A DNA stretch of 64,000 nt from Halocaridina rubra (Eukaryota; Arthropoda; Malacostraca; Decapoda; Atyidae). This document shows positions 1 to 11,358 of the stretch, in pieces. The stretch lies in the NCBI GenBank assembly GCA_037179515.1, contig JAXCGZ010021114.1, positions 1-64,000 of the forward strand, written 5' to 3'. Under the pieces are notes generated by a model. That model saw only the letters and a program-made list of their open reading frames with translations. It ran no database searches and was not told the DNA's origin. A program made the translations under genes and the position numbers. Position 1 is the stretch's first letter, and each line of letters opens with the position of its first letter.

Positions 1-884
1 TCTTGAAGGTCTATTAGACTTTTTTTTCTCAACAATATTTCCCTACATGTCTCCCCTCTCTCAAAGGTTACTTTTGTTGGTCTCGGCTTTCCTTCCCTCG
101 AATATTTACCTAGTTGGTGTATGTTTACAATATCCTCAGGACCACATACTACTCCAAGCTTTCTTATCAGGTCTACAACCCTAGCTTTATTTTCTTCAAG
201 TCTCCCCTGCCATGTTGGCTCCTGGGATTCACTTATGCCTGAGATTACCACTGTCTTCTCCTTATCAAGTGCCTGTCTGATGAGTGGGTTTGCCCTTTCC
301 ATCACAACGTCTTTCATTTTTTCGATTACTGTCTCTTTATAGTCAACTGTTTGTATGTTTTCCAGTGCCACCACCTTTACAGCCTCTTTTACTGCCACAT
401 TCCCCTTTAGTGCATCAGCAAAGGACGTTTTCATGGCATCATTTTCCATATTCAGCTCCTGGAACTCTTTTCTGAACTGTTCAATGTTTTCCTTAATCTG
501 AACATTCCAAGCAGCAATCTCGTCTCTCTCAGAAGATAGCAGTGAACTAACATCTAATTCCTTTAGGTTGTCATTTAGCTGTTTGTTTTTATCTTCTTGA
601 TTAGAAATTCTAGATTCTAGTTGACTCTTTTCCCCTTCCAGCTTCTTTATTCTTTTTTCTAGTTCCTTTCTCTCCTGCCCTTGTGCTTTATTTGCTTCCT
701 CCAAAGATCTTATTTGTTCTCTGAGTGTTTCATTCTCTTTCATTTCTCCATCCATATTCCGAATTTTATCATCAAGGCTTGTAACCATTTCCTCTAACTT
801 CTTGATTCTCTGTTTAAGTCCTCTGATGACTACCCCTTCTCCCGCCCCATGGGTGGGAGAGGTTTGGGACAGAGATGGCTTCAT
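1..884 (-). CDS. LINE ORF1-like coiled-coil protein, partial (runs off window)
   Basis: An open frame of 294 codons with no stop runs from an ATG at 884-882 to base 1 and leaves the window. The N-terminal ~25 residues are Ser/Thr/Gly rich. Residues ~30-150 form a strongly charged heptad-like coiled coil (GLKQRIKKLEEMV, RKELEKRIKKLEGEK). Residues ~220-290 form a compact domain with VVISGISES, LGKYSREGKPRP and TKVTF, which resembles the RNA-binding ORF1 domain of CR1/Jockey-type LINEs. In such elements ORF1 binds the element RNA as a coiled-coil multimer. The matching ORF2 would lie to the left of base 1. An unbroken frame suggests a young copy. The exact LINE clade is not determinable here; it is on the same strand as the LINE-A copies but need not belong to them. 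Confidence 0.7.
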   Translation of the reverse strand, partial: MKPSLSQTSPTHGAGEGVVIRGLKQRIKKLEEMVTSLDDKIRNMDGEMKENETLREQIRSLEEANKAQGQERKELEKRIKKLEGEKSQLESRISNQEDKNKQLNDNLKELDVSSLLSSERDEIAAWNVQIKENIEQFRKEFQELNMENDAMKTSFADALKGNVAVKEAVKVVALENIQTVDYKETVIEKMKDVVMERANPLIRQALDKEKTVVISGISESQEPTWQGRLEENKARVVDLIRKLGVVCGPEDIVNIHQLGKYSREGKPRPTKVTFERGETCREILLRKKSLIDLQ

Positions 885-924
885 TTTTATGTTCTCCCTC
901 TCACAGAATATAGAAAGAAGACGA

Positions 925-925
925 G

Positions 926-961
<36 letters not shown>
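925..961. repeat. poly(A) tract
   Basis: An almost pure A run on the plus strand, about 40 bases upstream (in the minus sense) of the ORF1-like start. It could be the tail of a plus-strand retroposon or a simple repeat. Confidence 0.8.
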
Positions 962-963
<2 letters not shown>

Positions 964-1813
964 TCTAATTTACCTTCACACAGAATTTTTATATCTCCAT
1001 ATAAGTGCTATTTAGTGACTCAGTTTGTCTCCTTTCTGGTAACACACATCTTAACTTAAAAACTTGACCATGGTAATTTACGTATAAAAAGAAAAAGAAA
1101 AACAAAAGTCAAACCTGAAGGAAAATTCGAATTTGTGTTCAAGGTGGCACCCACCTGTTTCTGTTATATATTCTTCCTAACTGATAAACTGACTTGCTAA
1201 CCAAGATATGTTATCACGGGATTTAGACTTTACATTTAACTCAATATATATACAAAATAACAAAATAGCAAACGAGAAAGCTAAAAGAAAAGCAAAAAAA
1301 AAAAAAAATGAAGAAAATAGGACTGCTGTACTACTTGGCAACTTAACTCAGTACTGTTGACGGGTGGGTATTTGGTAATTTTTTTTTCTTTTATTATTCA
1401 ATTTTTTCGTGTATCAAACTAACTAACTAGTTAATATAAATGGGAAGGATACTGTTTTTAACAATATATAGAACCACAGGATCAGGTAAAACGGCTCAAG
1501 AGCTTTCCCCAGTTTACACAAAAAATTAGGTAATGTGGTGTGAGGCTCCACGTCTGGCAACTCTTCTAGATTTCCCTCAAGGCAGAAACTGGACGGCAGC
1601 TTCTCTCTCTTCTCACGAAAAAGTTCTCAATTTTTTTCCTTTAATATGAACAGTCTCGCCTTACAACAAATATTAGTTTTTGTACTCACAATACTCTGCA
1701 CGATTTCATATTTTTGGAAATTATGGTAAAGTTTTCCACTAAGCACTTTAGTCACTCGAAACTAAAATTTAAGAGGAGCAATTCCGTGTGTCACTGAACG
1801 CGCGGTGTAGTGG

Positions 1814-1815
<2 letters not shown>
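962..1815. other. AT-rich non-coding stretch
   Basis: No coding signal is seen on either strand. It holds short A and T runs (about 1293-1308 and 1379-1388) but no recognised repeat. Confidence 0.5.
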
Positions 1816-1866
<51 letters not shown>

Positions 1867-1877
1867 TGTGTGTGTGT
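1816..1877. repeat. (GT)n microsatellite at the 3' end of a LINE-A copy
   Basis: About 31 GT units with one interruption near 1859. It directly abuts the 3' end of the minus-strand LINE-A copy, so on the element strand it is an (AC)n tail. Confidence 0.9.
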
Positions 1878-1879
1878 AA

Positions 1880-4640
1880 TTACATAACTGTGCTTACGGG
1901 AAAGAGCCACAAGCTTGTAACTTCCATCTCCTGGTCGGTTCCATTTTGTACTTAGTAATATTTATGATACTTGTCCTTAAAACTATGGATTGAGTTAGTT
2001 TGACTATCTCCTAGCTTAGCGAATTCCAATCATTAACTACTATTACACTAAAAAGTACTTCCTTATATCCTGCAAGAATGTCTTACGAAGCTTCAAACTA
2101 TGATCTCTAGTTCTAGTGCCAGCCATATGAAAATATCGATCCCTATCCATTCTGTCATAACCATGAAGGAATTTAAAAACCGTCAGCATATCCCCCTTCA
2201 ATCTTCTAGCTTCGAGTGATGGTAAGTCTATTTCCCTAAGCCTCCCCTAATAACTGAGATTGCGTATATATGGCATCAGTTTCGTGGCATGTCTTTGAAC
2301 TTTTTCTTGCTTATTTATGTGCTTTTTGAAGTGTGGATTCCCAAGGGGGGCTGTTTATTTAAGATTTGGCCTCATATAAGTAACATAAATATTTAAGAAC
2401 ATATCCCTGTCCTAGTGTCTGAAGACTACCTTTACATTTGCTAAGAAAGCATATGTTGCCCTTACTATAGCACTTATATGCATTTCCGGAGATAAATCTG
2501 TCAAAATGTTTTCTCCTAGATCTCTCTCATTCTCCGTCTCTTAAGTTCTGCTCATGCTATTGATTATCCAATCTTGGGCCTTCTCGCCCTTGTACCCATT
2601 CTCATTACCTTACATTCTGAAGTACTGATTTCATAAACCACTTTTCAAACCTATCATGCATATTATTTAGATCTCCCTGAAGATTGCTACCATTGTTCTC
2701 GTCTCTTATATTCTTAACAATCTTTGCATAATCTGCAAGCACATTAAAAAATGAATTTACAGACTCTGGACCTTAAACTAAACTCTGTGGAACCCCACTT
2801 CTAACCCCTCTCCACTCAGACACTGAGAGTCTTACTGCAACCCTCTGTTCTCTTGCAGCTTCTTAATAAATCTCCAGTGTAAGACCGTATCAAATACCTT
2901 CTGGAAATCTAGGAATATGCAATCCACCTAGACCTCTATTTCCTGTAAGATTCGGATTACCTCATCATAAAATTCTGATATGTTTGTTACTGCCATGTTG
3001 TCTCACTGATAAAAAGTTGAAGGATTCAAATTGGAGAAAGACGTGTTTTCTTAGTATATATTCCATAACTTTGCAATTTATGCTGGTCAAGGTAACAGGC
3101 ATATGGTTTAGAGCTGCATCCCTACTTCCCTTTTTGAAGATAGGTACCACGTTCTCTTGTTTCCAGCATCTTGGAATCTCCCCAAATTCCAGCGATTTTC
3201 AAAATATGATGCATAGTGCCACTGATATTGGTTTAGCACATTTCATAAGTACCTAAGAGGATATGTCATCTGGACCTTTAGCTTTATGGCATCTAATTCC
3301 ATCAACGCTTTGCATAGCTCTGTAGTTGAAAAGATGATACTCTAAAATATGGGCCTGTGAACTCCTATCTCTACAATCTGAGGGGGTGGGCTTATTTTCT
3401 GCTGTGAATGCTAACTGAAACTCCTTGCTCAATTCTTTACAGATCTCTTCATCTGTCTCAGCTATGCTTCCATTAGCTCTCTTTAACTTTAAAACCTTTT
3501 TTGTTCTTCAGTTTTCCTCTGATAAAGCCGTGGAAAAGTTTGGGAATTTCTTTAGCCTTCCTGGTGATATCCCGTTTATAATTTCTCTCTGCTTTTCTTC
3601 TTTAACTTAGGTAATCGTTTCTTGCTTTTTAAAGGACTGTCATACATTTATGTTTTTTCCTCCTTCTATGTCTTTTCCAGCTTTTGTCTCTCCACTCCCA
3701 AGCTCTCTTACACTCATTTTTGAACAATTATCTCTGAATAACTGCTATTTTGGTGGGAGGTACGCAACAAGTGACTCTCTCTCACGATTCTACACAAAAG
3801 ATTTCGTACATTTCTTGTACAGATTTGTTGATAAATAAGGTCCTCCAGTCATTGACAGCTAAAAGGCCATTAAATTTGATGTAATCTGCTTTCGGATAAT
3901 TCATCCTTTATGTTCATCTCAATGCATCTACTTTCAGTCAGAACATCTTCGATGATATACTCCATCAACAACACACAGTGGTCAATTTTTACAATTGGTG
4001 GTTCATACTTAATTTCTTTTCAATATCTAATACAATTTCTGTGAATACTAGATCAGCAGTGATGGCTCATCCTTACCCCTGGCCCTCGTTGTTTTCAGCA
4101 TATGTTGGAGTAGGGAATTCTCTTGTGCACAATATAGGAATCTTACACCAAATGAGTCCTCCCCACTGTGCCGGTCAAGATTCATCCAATACATCTCTCT
4201 ATGATTAAAATCTCCCATAATCAAAATTCTACACTTTCTCTCCCGTGCAAAATTAACAACTGAGTTTATGTCTCCAATGGCACCTATATGACTTTTCTCA
4301 TAAATGTCTAGTCTATTTTGATTCCTAGGTGGATTATATACAATGTTATTATAATGCTCTCTGTCCTGGTATATATGCGAGTAACAAGAAATACCTTAAA
4401 CTCACTTTCTATGCCAAGGCTTATTTATTCAGACTGAAATATTTTACTTATGAGCAATGCTATGCCCTCCAGTTTTCTCAAATCTTTGAACCCTTTATAT
4501 TCTTAAGCCCTTAGGAAAAACTGTGACATTGTTTATGTCCTCACTTAACTCAGCCTCTGCAACCACTACTATATCTGCCTTACTGTTGTGAATCCTATCC
4601 TTTTATTCTACTGCCTTACCAGTTATCCCATCAACATTAG
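1880..4640 (-). mobile_element. LINE-A copy 1, degenerate CR1/L2-like non-LTR retrotransposon
   Basis: The minus strand carries a decayed LINE with endonuclease followed by reverse transcriptase. Around 4198-4224 it reads MGDFNHR, the endonuclease signature. At 2965-3150 an in-frame piece reads VPIFKKGSRD and KVMEYILRKHV, parallel to the intact frame of copy 2. The 3' part (1880-2300) matches the copy-2 C terminus and 3' UTR at roughly 80-85 percent by eye, with many frame breaks. Its 5' end stops at 4640, exactly where the tail of copy 2 begins. It cannot encode a working protein. Confidence 0.8.
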
Positions 4641-4668
4641 TGTGATTACCTAATTGTGATTACCTAAT
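4641..4668 (-). repeat. Two perfect 14-bp tail repeats ending LINE-A copy 2
   Basis: The unit TGTGATTACCTAAT (plus strand) occurs twice in tandem, then a partial third runs into the 3' UTR. Short 3'-terminal repeats of this kind are typical of CR1/L2-type LINEs that use the repeat during target-primed reverse transcription. Confidence 0.75.
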
Positions 4669-4732
4669 TGTGCTTACGGGAAAGAGCCCAAAGCTCGTAT
4701 CTTCCCGTCTCCTCATCGGTTCCATTTTATAC

Positions 4733-6445
4733 TTAGTGATACTTATCATACCTGTACTTAAAACTATAGATTGAGATAGCATTAACTACCTCCTCGCTTA
4801 GCCAATTCCAATTATCAACTACTCTTACACTGAAAAAGTATTTCCTTACATCCTGCAAAGAAGTTTTCTTACGAAACTTCAAACTATGACCTCTAGTTCT
4901 AGAGCCAGCCATATCGAAATATCGATCCCTATCCACTCTATCATAACCATGAAGGAATTTAAAGACTGTCACCATATCCCCCCTCACTCTTCTAGCTTCG
5001 AGTGATGGTAAGTCTAATTCCCTCAGCCTCTCATCATAACTGAGATTGCGTATTTCTGGCACCAGTTTCGTGGCATGTCTTTGAACTTTTTCAAGCTTAG
5101 CTATGTGCTTTTTCAAGTGCGGATTCCAAAAGGGGGCTGCATATTCGAGTTTTGGCCTCACATAGGTTACATAAATATTTCTGAACATTTCCTTGTCCAT
5201 GTGCCTGAAGGCTACCCTTTCATTTGATAAGAATGCATATGCTGCCCTTACTATGCCATTTATATGTATTTCTGGAGACAAATCTGCCAGTATGTTTACT
5301 CCTAGATCTCTCTCATTTTCTGTCTCTTGAAGTTGTACTCCAGCCACCGAGTAGTCAAGCTTGGGCCGTCTTGCACTTGTACCCATTCTCATTACCTTAC
5401 ATTTTGAAGTATTGAATTTCATTAGCCACTTTTCTGACCACTCATGCAGATTATTTAGATCCTCCTGAAGTTCTCTACCATTGTTCTCGTTTTTTACTTG
5501 CTTCACAATCTTTGCATCATCTGCAAACATATTCATGAATGAATTTACAGACTCTGGTAGGTCATTTACATATACAAGGAACAAAAGTGGCCCTAAAACT
5601 GAACCCTGTGGAACTCCACTACTAACTCTTCTCCATTCAGACACTGAGTGTCTTACTCTAACCCTCTGTTCCTTTCCTTCTAAGTAAGTTTTTATCCATT
5701 CTAAAACATTTCCATCTATTCTAGCCATTGATTGCAGCTTCCTAATAAGTCTCCCATGTGGAACAGTGTCAAACGCTTTCTGGAAGTCTAGGAATATGCA
5801 ATCTGCCCAGCCCTCTCTTTCCTGTAAGATTCGGCTTACCTCATCATAAAATTCTAATAAGTTTGTTACTGTTGATCTACCTTCTCTGAAGCCATGTTGC
5901 CTCACTGACAAAAAGTTGAAGGATTCCAAGTGAAGAGAGACATGTTTCCTTAGTAGTTTCTCCATAACTTTGCAAACTATGCTGGTCAAGGAAACTGGTC
6001 TATAGTTCAGAGCCGTATCCCTCCTTCCCTTTTTGAAGATAGGTATCACATTTGCTTGTTTCCAGCATCTTGGAATCTCCCCTGACTCCAGTGACTTTTT
6101 AAATATGATACTTAGTGCCACTGATATTGAGTTTGCGCATTTTTTAAGCACATGAGGGGATATGTCATCAGGACCTGTAGCTTTATGAACATCTAAATCC
6201 ATCAGCGCTTTGCATACCTCTGTGGCTGTAAGGTTGATGTTCTCTAATACCGGCCCTTGAGCTTCTATCACTGCAATCTGAGGGGGTGGGGTATTTTCTA
6301 CTGTAAATACTGACTGAAACTCCTTGTTCAATTCTTTGCAGATCTCTTCATCCGTCTCAGTGATGCTTCCATCCGCTCTCTTTAGCCTTAAAACCTGTTC
6401 TTTTACCTTCAGTTTTCCTCTGATAAAGCTGCATCCCCTGATCTT
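4733..6445 (-). CDS. Reverse transcriptase ORF of LINE-A copy 2 (5'-truncated)
   Basis: A continuous frame of 570 codons starts after a TAG at 6448-6446; there is no proper start codon, so the natural N terminus (endonuclease) has been lost. Counting from the TTG at 6331, RT motifs occur in order: NYRPVSLTS (109-117), HGFREGRST (146-154), LDFQKAFD (181-188), GVPQGSVLGP (239-248) and the catalytic FADD (269-272). The C-terminal ~150 residues match LINE-A copy 3 (FKFLHGYDRVDR, KYFFSVRVVD). The family copies element RNA into DNA at a nicked target. The preserved catalytic Asp pair and lack of stops imply recent insertion. The clade (CR1/L2) rests on motif style only. Confidence 0.82.
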   Translation of the reverse strand, partial: KIRGCSFIRGKLKVKEQVLRLKRADGSITETDEEICKELNKEFQSVFTVENTPPPQIAVIEAQGPVLENINLTATEVCKALMDLDVHKATGPDDISPHVLKKCANSISVALSIIFKKSLESGEIPRCWKQANVIPIFKKGRRDTALNYRPVSLTSIVCKVMEKLLRKHVSLHLESFNFLSVRQHGFREGRSTVTNLLEFYDEVSRILQEREGWADCIFLDFQKAFDTVPHGRLIRKLQSMARIDGNVLEWIKTYLEGKEQRVRVRHSVSEWRRVSSGVPQGSVLGPLLFLVYVNDLPESVNSFMNMFADDAKIVKQVKNENNGRELQEDLNNLHEWSEKWLMKFNTSKCKVMRMGTSARRPKLDYSVAGVQLQETENERDLGVNILADLSPEIHINGIVRAAYAFLSNERVAFRHMDKEMFRNIYVTYVRPKLEYAAPFWNPHLKKHIAKLEKVQRHATKLVPEIRNLSYDERLRELDLPSLEARRVRGDMVTVFKFLHGYDRVDRDRYFDMAGSRTRGHSLKFRKKTSLQDVRKYFFSVRVVDNWNWLSEEVVNAISIYSFKYRYDKYH

Positions 6446-6650
6446 CTAGTATTATCTTTATCTCTCCTTTGGCTGGAAGAACTCTAAAACAATTCTTTTT
6501 TTATTTTTATAATTTCATTCCTCATTTAACCTTCTAGCTTCTTGCAACAAGTTATTTATCCTTTCCATCTCTTCCTTTGTTCTATATGGTCTAATGAAGA
6601 CTGTTCCGAATTACTGAGAGCCTTTTAGTTTTTTTGCTCTCATCAATGCT

Positions 6651-6747
6651 TCTCTACATGTACGTACATATGTATGTATGTGTGAATGTACGAATGTGTG
6701 CATGCATGCTTTTATGTACTTACATACGCATGCATGCATGTATGTAT
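6651..6747. repeat. Imperfect TGTA/TGCA tetranucleotide repeat
   Basis: Interspersed TGTA, CATA and TGCA units of alternating purine/pyrimidine character with several interruptions. Confidence 0.75.
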
Positions 6748-6867
6748 AATTACTCAAACTCGTCTAGTTTCCTATCTGAGTTTCATTTAAAATGGTCTAT
6801 CTGCATTACAAAATTCTCTTTTTTTTTTTTTTAGTACACTGTAATTAGAAATGAGTTTTACTGAGAC

Positions 6868-7283
6868 TGTGGTACATTGAAAAAACAATAGATAGAAAAT
6901 TCACTAGTCATTCTGGAAACTGGTCCAGAAAATAAAAGATACAGAGCACTTAGTATTGGAGTCCACCAAGAGCAAGAACATCGACCTGAATAACTATATA
7001 AAGCCACACAAACCAGGAAAGTAACTGACGAGAATCATCAAAACTTCAAACTATATCGTCTGTCTCTGCCTTTCTTCCTGCCAATGCCTTGACGCATGAC
7101 CCTTTCAGAGCTACTCCCTCATTTCCATTACCATGCCACCTACATACCACTCAAAGTCACAACTCTAATCAAAACCATACACATATTACTAACCAAAACC
7201 AAACAAAAGCATTAACGAAACCAACCGATGTCTAGATCAATCTAATCTTCATCAATAAAATCTCCCTCGACATAGTCTGCCAT
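6868..7283 (-). repeat. 3' LTR (left copy)
   Basis: It begins TGTGGTACATTG and shares long diverged blocks with 11359-11790, including AGAAAATTCACTA, CTAGTCCAGAAAATAA-like, TTGGAGTCCAC, AACTATATCGT and TAATCAAAACCATACA. The right edge is placed where similarity fades near GTCTGCCA. Confidence 0.75.
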
Positions 7284-7402
7284 CCATCCTGGTGCCCATC
7301 CCTTTCGCTGCGATCATTGTAGTGGTACCTCATCATCTTCTAGCCCACATTCTTCACAACTCACCAACCAATCTCGATCCAAGATGTGTCTCGGCATTAA
7401 GT

Positions 7403-7789
7403 TTACTGAATGTTACTCTGGGAATGCACGGGTATCACAATCCTTCTACTCCACTGATATGTGCACTTCCCATAAGGAGGCTTCACCCAAACCTCATCCC
7501 CCATTTTTTCATCTTGTCCCGACCTAAACGACATATTATACCAAAATACTGCTTCTGCAGATATTAGAAGAGCACTTTCTACCATCGTCTTAATGCTCCG
7601 GGGGTGCCTTTCCACAATTCCAATTCCACTAGGTTGATAGGCTGATCTGAAAAAGAGACATTCTCCATCTATCGAACACATCCTATATAGCCTATGTCTA
7701 TCTACCTTGGCTGTTTCCCCCTTTAATTGGGGGGTAGCCGACATAAAAAAAAAGGAAAGAAACCCTCTTATCCATCGGCACCGGATCAA
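7403..7789 (-). pseudogene. Integrase C-terminal remnant of the LTR element
   Basis: A 128-codon minus frame contains FRSAYQPSGIGIVERHPRSI, the integrase-core stretch in which a Pro-Ser-Gly turn precedes the catalytic Glu of the D,D-35-E triad, then VFWYNMS and DEVWVKPPYGKC, the downstream pattern of retrotransposon integrases. The upstream catalytic Asp residues are not in this frame. It would join element DNA to the genome if intact. It is followed on its 5' side by a (TA)n expansion that breaks the pol gene. Confidence 0.7.
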
Positions 7790-7896
7790 TTGGACCCCTC
7801 TCCAGAAAGTCCTTGTTCATCAAGGTCGCAATCTCCTCCACAGTCTGTCCTCAACTCTCCAGTTTAGGAATCGACCAGGAACACAATCTACCAAAG

Positions 7897-8127
<231 letters not shown>

Positions 8128-9079
8128 ATATCCCTTACTGATAATGAGTCACATCAATCACCAATCTCTTCTAATCATTCTTCACTCAAATTTTCTCCAA
8201 CTTATGTGATCTTGCTGAGGGGTCTATTGATTGACATCAGATGCATCTTGTTACAATTTGCCAGACTTCATCCCTGGTAACTGTAGGATCGATCTTTCTA
8301 GGCACAGTGTCCTATTGACTCCCATGTGGTGCATTTGTTGCAGCTCCCTCATGCTTGGAAATCCCATACAACATATTTCAGCCTTCTCTTCCTTCCTCTA
8401 CTCGGGTATCCCAAGCCAGATCTTCTTCACTCTGGGAAAGCAAGGACATCTGCCTTGTTCTGTCCTGATGTCACAAAAACTAAATCACCTGCAACCGAAA
8501 TTCGTTGAACAATTCCCTCAACATCCAAAGGCAGCACTTTACAGTGATCTCCACAGCTCCCTTTCTATGGACTCTGTTCTAAGCAGTCAAAAGGGCGCTG
8601 ACCCAGCCAAGCACAGGAGCTAAATCAGTTCTAACCTCAACTCTTCTTGCAAGTTCCACATTAAAGTTAAATTAACTTCTTTCAACACAGCATCCATCTC
8701 TGACACATTAACGGGATTGTAGTTATATTTCTTCCTCAGCCATGCCCCATTCTCGAATATGAAGGAACCTATTTTAGCATCACACTCATTTCTAAACTAC
8801 TTGCATCACATTATACATCTTCCCTCTATGATTTTGAATCGTACCACCTTCCTCTTACTGGATCTTTACTCTTTAGACAATATCCTGACTTAACCATTCA
8901 ATCTTTTACCTTCAGCTTGTCTCTTTTCATAACTGCAAGCCACCTGATGCCACCCCGCAATAGAATAGTTGCCCAATAATTCCCACACACAGAAAAGCTC
9001 TCTCCTTCTTATTTTTTCCCTTCGGACCCCTACCCTCTACAAATAGATTCATCCTTTCCATCGCCCTCCAATTTAAGGC

Positions 9080-9650
9080 CTAACACTCTCCCTCCATCCA
9101 TTGGTTCTGGTTGCTTAGCAACCAGCCCATACCTGGTCAGATGCTCTACTACTTCAGACGATAATACATCAGTTTCATCCACCACTATATCGTCGATATA
9201 TGAATTCCTGGCCTCCTCTATAGCTCAGTTTCATCCAACACAATGTCGTCATTGGATTTGTTTGAAATCCTGGCCTCCTCTATCATTTGCTCTTTCCTCA
9301 TGACTGTCTTGAGGATCATTGTCATAAGTTGGGGTGCAGAGCACAACCCAAAGCCTAACCTAATTAAGCAATAGGTCTCCCTCCAGATTTCACTAGCTGG
9401 TACTTCCATAACTTTTCTACTACATGAATATGAAGATAGGCTGACTTTAAATCCACAATAGTTGAGGCCCCACTCATCTGCCACCATACCCTTACTGCTT
9501 CGCCTCCTACATCAGTGAAATGACCAGTATGACACGTCATATAAATAATAAGCTCGCAGAAAGACAATACAGGGCGAACTTTATCTTTTGGCAGCTGAAC
9601 TACTACCATTAACGGCAACACTCCGCTCTCCACCTCCTCCCCCCAAGGCT
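9080..9650 (-). pseudogene. Reverse transcriptase remnant of the LTR element
   Basis: Minus-strand frames give PLMVVVQLPKDKVRPV, then VDLKSAYLHIHVVEKLW (the first catalytic Asp region), then RLGFGLCSAPQLMT. A YIDDIV-like block with the downstream VDET can be read near 9180-9210, in another frame. Further left, GGRVLGLKL is readable. A local partial duplication (CTGGCCTCCTCTAT occurs twice, about 9208 and 9272) disrupts the catalytic loop. The order and motifs identify the RT of an LTR retrotransposon; it is inactive. Confidence 0.72.
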
Positions 9651-10470
9651 TTAAGATAGCCTAATCAATCCACTGCTTCTCTTCTGTCAAAATTTTCTTT
9701 CGCTCCTTCTCATACTGTATAATCATAATATCTAATACGTTTTTTCAACACTGACAACTCCACTTTCAAAAACCACTCTACCATTAACTTCTTACTAACA
9801 AAATACGACCACAAAGTCCTTGTCCTTGATTTTAATGATGTAGCCCCTTTCTCAATACCTTTCTTTACCACATCCTTATGTGGCTCAACTTCCTCTTTGA
9901 CAGGGCAAAGTGAATGGGAGTGCATCACCCCGCATACAAAGGCTGTCCTCTTCTACCCAAGCAAAGTTTATTTCAAAAGCCTAATTTGCCTTGCTATTCC
10001 CCTATCTATTCCTACTGCCACTGTGAATAGAGCCTCCTCCCACTCAAAACTTGAGCAGACTTCACCCTTCCCAAAATTTACTCCAATTCAAAACTGCCGC
10101 TTCATCACACTGACTGATCACAGCCATCCTCAGTACTGCCTTAATGCTATCAATACCTGTGCAAAGAACAGGGGCCCTAACTCGCAACTGAATGCCCTGT
10201 ACTGTCTAATCCACTTCTTGGGTGTCATCACACCTAATTTCGTTTCCATTATTGATCACTCCCTCATAATGCTATTGGGGGGGGGGGGCATCACAGTAGG
10301 CAAGAGCTGGAATCCACTAATGTTCTTGCCCCTTTTCCACCTACCAAAACCTCCACCACCGGGAAAATACTAGGAAGCGCCTTTACTGAACCAAAGGGGA
10401 AGCCTCAGTGCAATACTCCCTCCCTTGGCCGTTTCTCTGATTACAGAAGTTAGATGTATGTCCCAGGTTT

Positions 10471-11345
10471 TCACATCATTAGCAGGTGATGTCTATTTTG
10501 GCTCCTTACACTCCCTTCCAATGTGTGTGGACCTCCACACATGAAAGATAGGTGCCTGAACCCACGTGTCTCTTCCTTTCTGCCACTAAGCATATCAAGC
10601 TGGAGTTGCAGAGTCTGCCAATTTTCCCCTGCAGTCAATCCTTTACTAGCTACTGCCACAACCTCCTTACCTCCTCCTATTGTCAAGACTAGTTCTAGCT
10701 AATATCCTTTTTCTGTTGTAATTCCATTGATCGGTCTGGGAATCCATTCACAACTCTAACATTACAGCTCTCTCTAAGCCTTCAGTCCACTCAGCTAACC
10801 TTCTTTTTTCTTTAGCAAATACATCTACTTGTTCCCTTAACCACTACACCCATTTAAATCTTCCAGAAGCATCAAACATACCCTGTGCAAAAGCTGCTTT
10901 CAATCTACTCTTGTTCTTATCAACATCTGAATGATCCCTTTCAATTATCTCCATATACAGTGCTAGTTCATCTCCTTCCAGATACAAAAGTACAAAGTTA
11001 GCCAAATCTTTAATATCCATCAATTTTGACACTGATTGATTCGGTTTTACGTCACGAACTCCCTTTTCTACTAAGGGCTAGGACGGTTGCCTTCTTACGA
11101 AGGACTTGTTTTGGCAGATGTAATCGTTACCCTGAGTGTATGCCCTTACTAACCTCAGTCCGTGACGGGGCGCGAACCCTCGACCTGCCGCTTCAGAGTC
11201 GCAGACGCTACCATTTTGCCACGGAGACTACATCCATCAATTTTGACATTAATTCAGTCTAATTTAACATTCAACATCTCCCTTCCCATCATATGATTTC
11301 AGCATCTTGCTGTGAAATTTACAATTCGCTGCCATAACATTCAAT
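10471..11345 (-). pseudogene. gag-like remnant of the LTR element
   Basis: A minus frame at 10844-11032 reads LANFVLLYLEGDELALYMEI and KSRLKAAFAQGMFDA, the capsid-type pattern of invertebrate LTR-element Gag proteins. A frame at 10471-10686 contains SFMCGGPHTLEG, which looks like a zinc knuckle that has lost its first Cys. The 11032-11231 SINE splits the gene. Reading frames are broken. Assignment rests on position next to the 5' LTR and on weak motif similarity. Confidence 0.5.
11032..11231 (-). mobile_element. tRNA-derived SINE with perfect 17-bp target duplication
   Basis: Read on the minus strand, the 5' end has a tRNA-like head: TGGCAAAATGGTAGCG (A box region), an anticodon-loop-like ACTCTGAAG resembling tRNA-Gln(CTG), and GGTTCGCGCCCC (B box). 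A ~130-bp non-tRNA body follows. The 17-bp sequence ATCCATCAATTTTGACA occurs at 11015-11031 and again at 11232-11248, exactly flanking the insert. That is the signature of LINE-machinery retroposition. The copy interrupts the gag remnant of the LTR element, so it is younger than that element. Confidence 0.88.
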
Positions 11346-11358
11346 GGCCTAGTAAGCT

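Larger units (their letters stand above)
4641..6640 (-). mobile_element. LINE-A copy 2, 5'-truncated CR1/L2-like LINE with intact RT frame
   Basis: The element reads from about 6640 down to the tail repeats at 4641-4668. Compared with copy 1, the two align from the 3' end to about 6430. Upstream of that, copy 2 carries different sequence (reading roughly as a short Lys/Glu-rich segment with stops), so its 5' end is rearranged or from another subfamily. The endonuclease domain is missing. Confidence 0.75.

Noticed and set aside
6860..6868. Target-site duplication for the LTR element
   Set aside because: The flanks next to 6868 and 11790 do not match at 4-6 bp; element ends may be misplaced or decayed.
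10276..10288. Poly-G run as a possible regulatory G-tract
   Set aside because: An isolated homopolymer within a decayed LTR element; no four-tract quadruplex pattern.
11155..11231. A tRNA-Gln gene on the minus strand
   Set aside because: The stems are imperfect, a non-tRNA body follows, and target duplications flank the whole 200 bp, so it is a SINE head.
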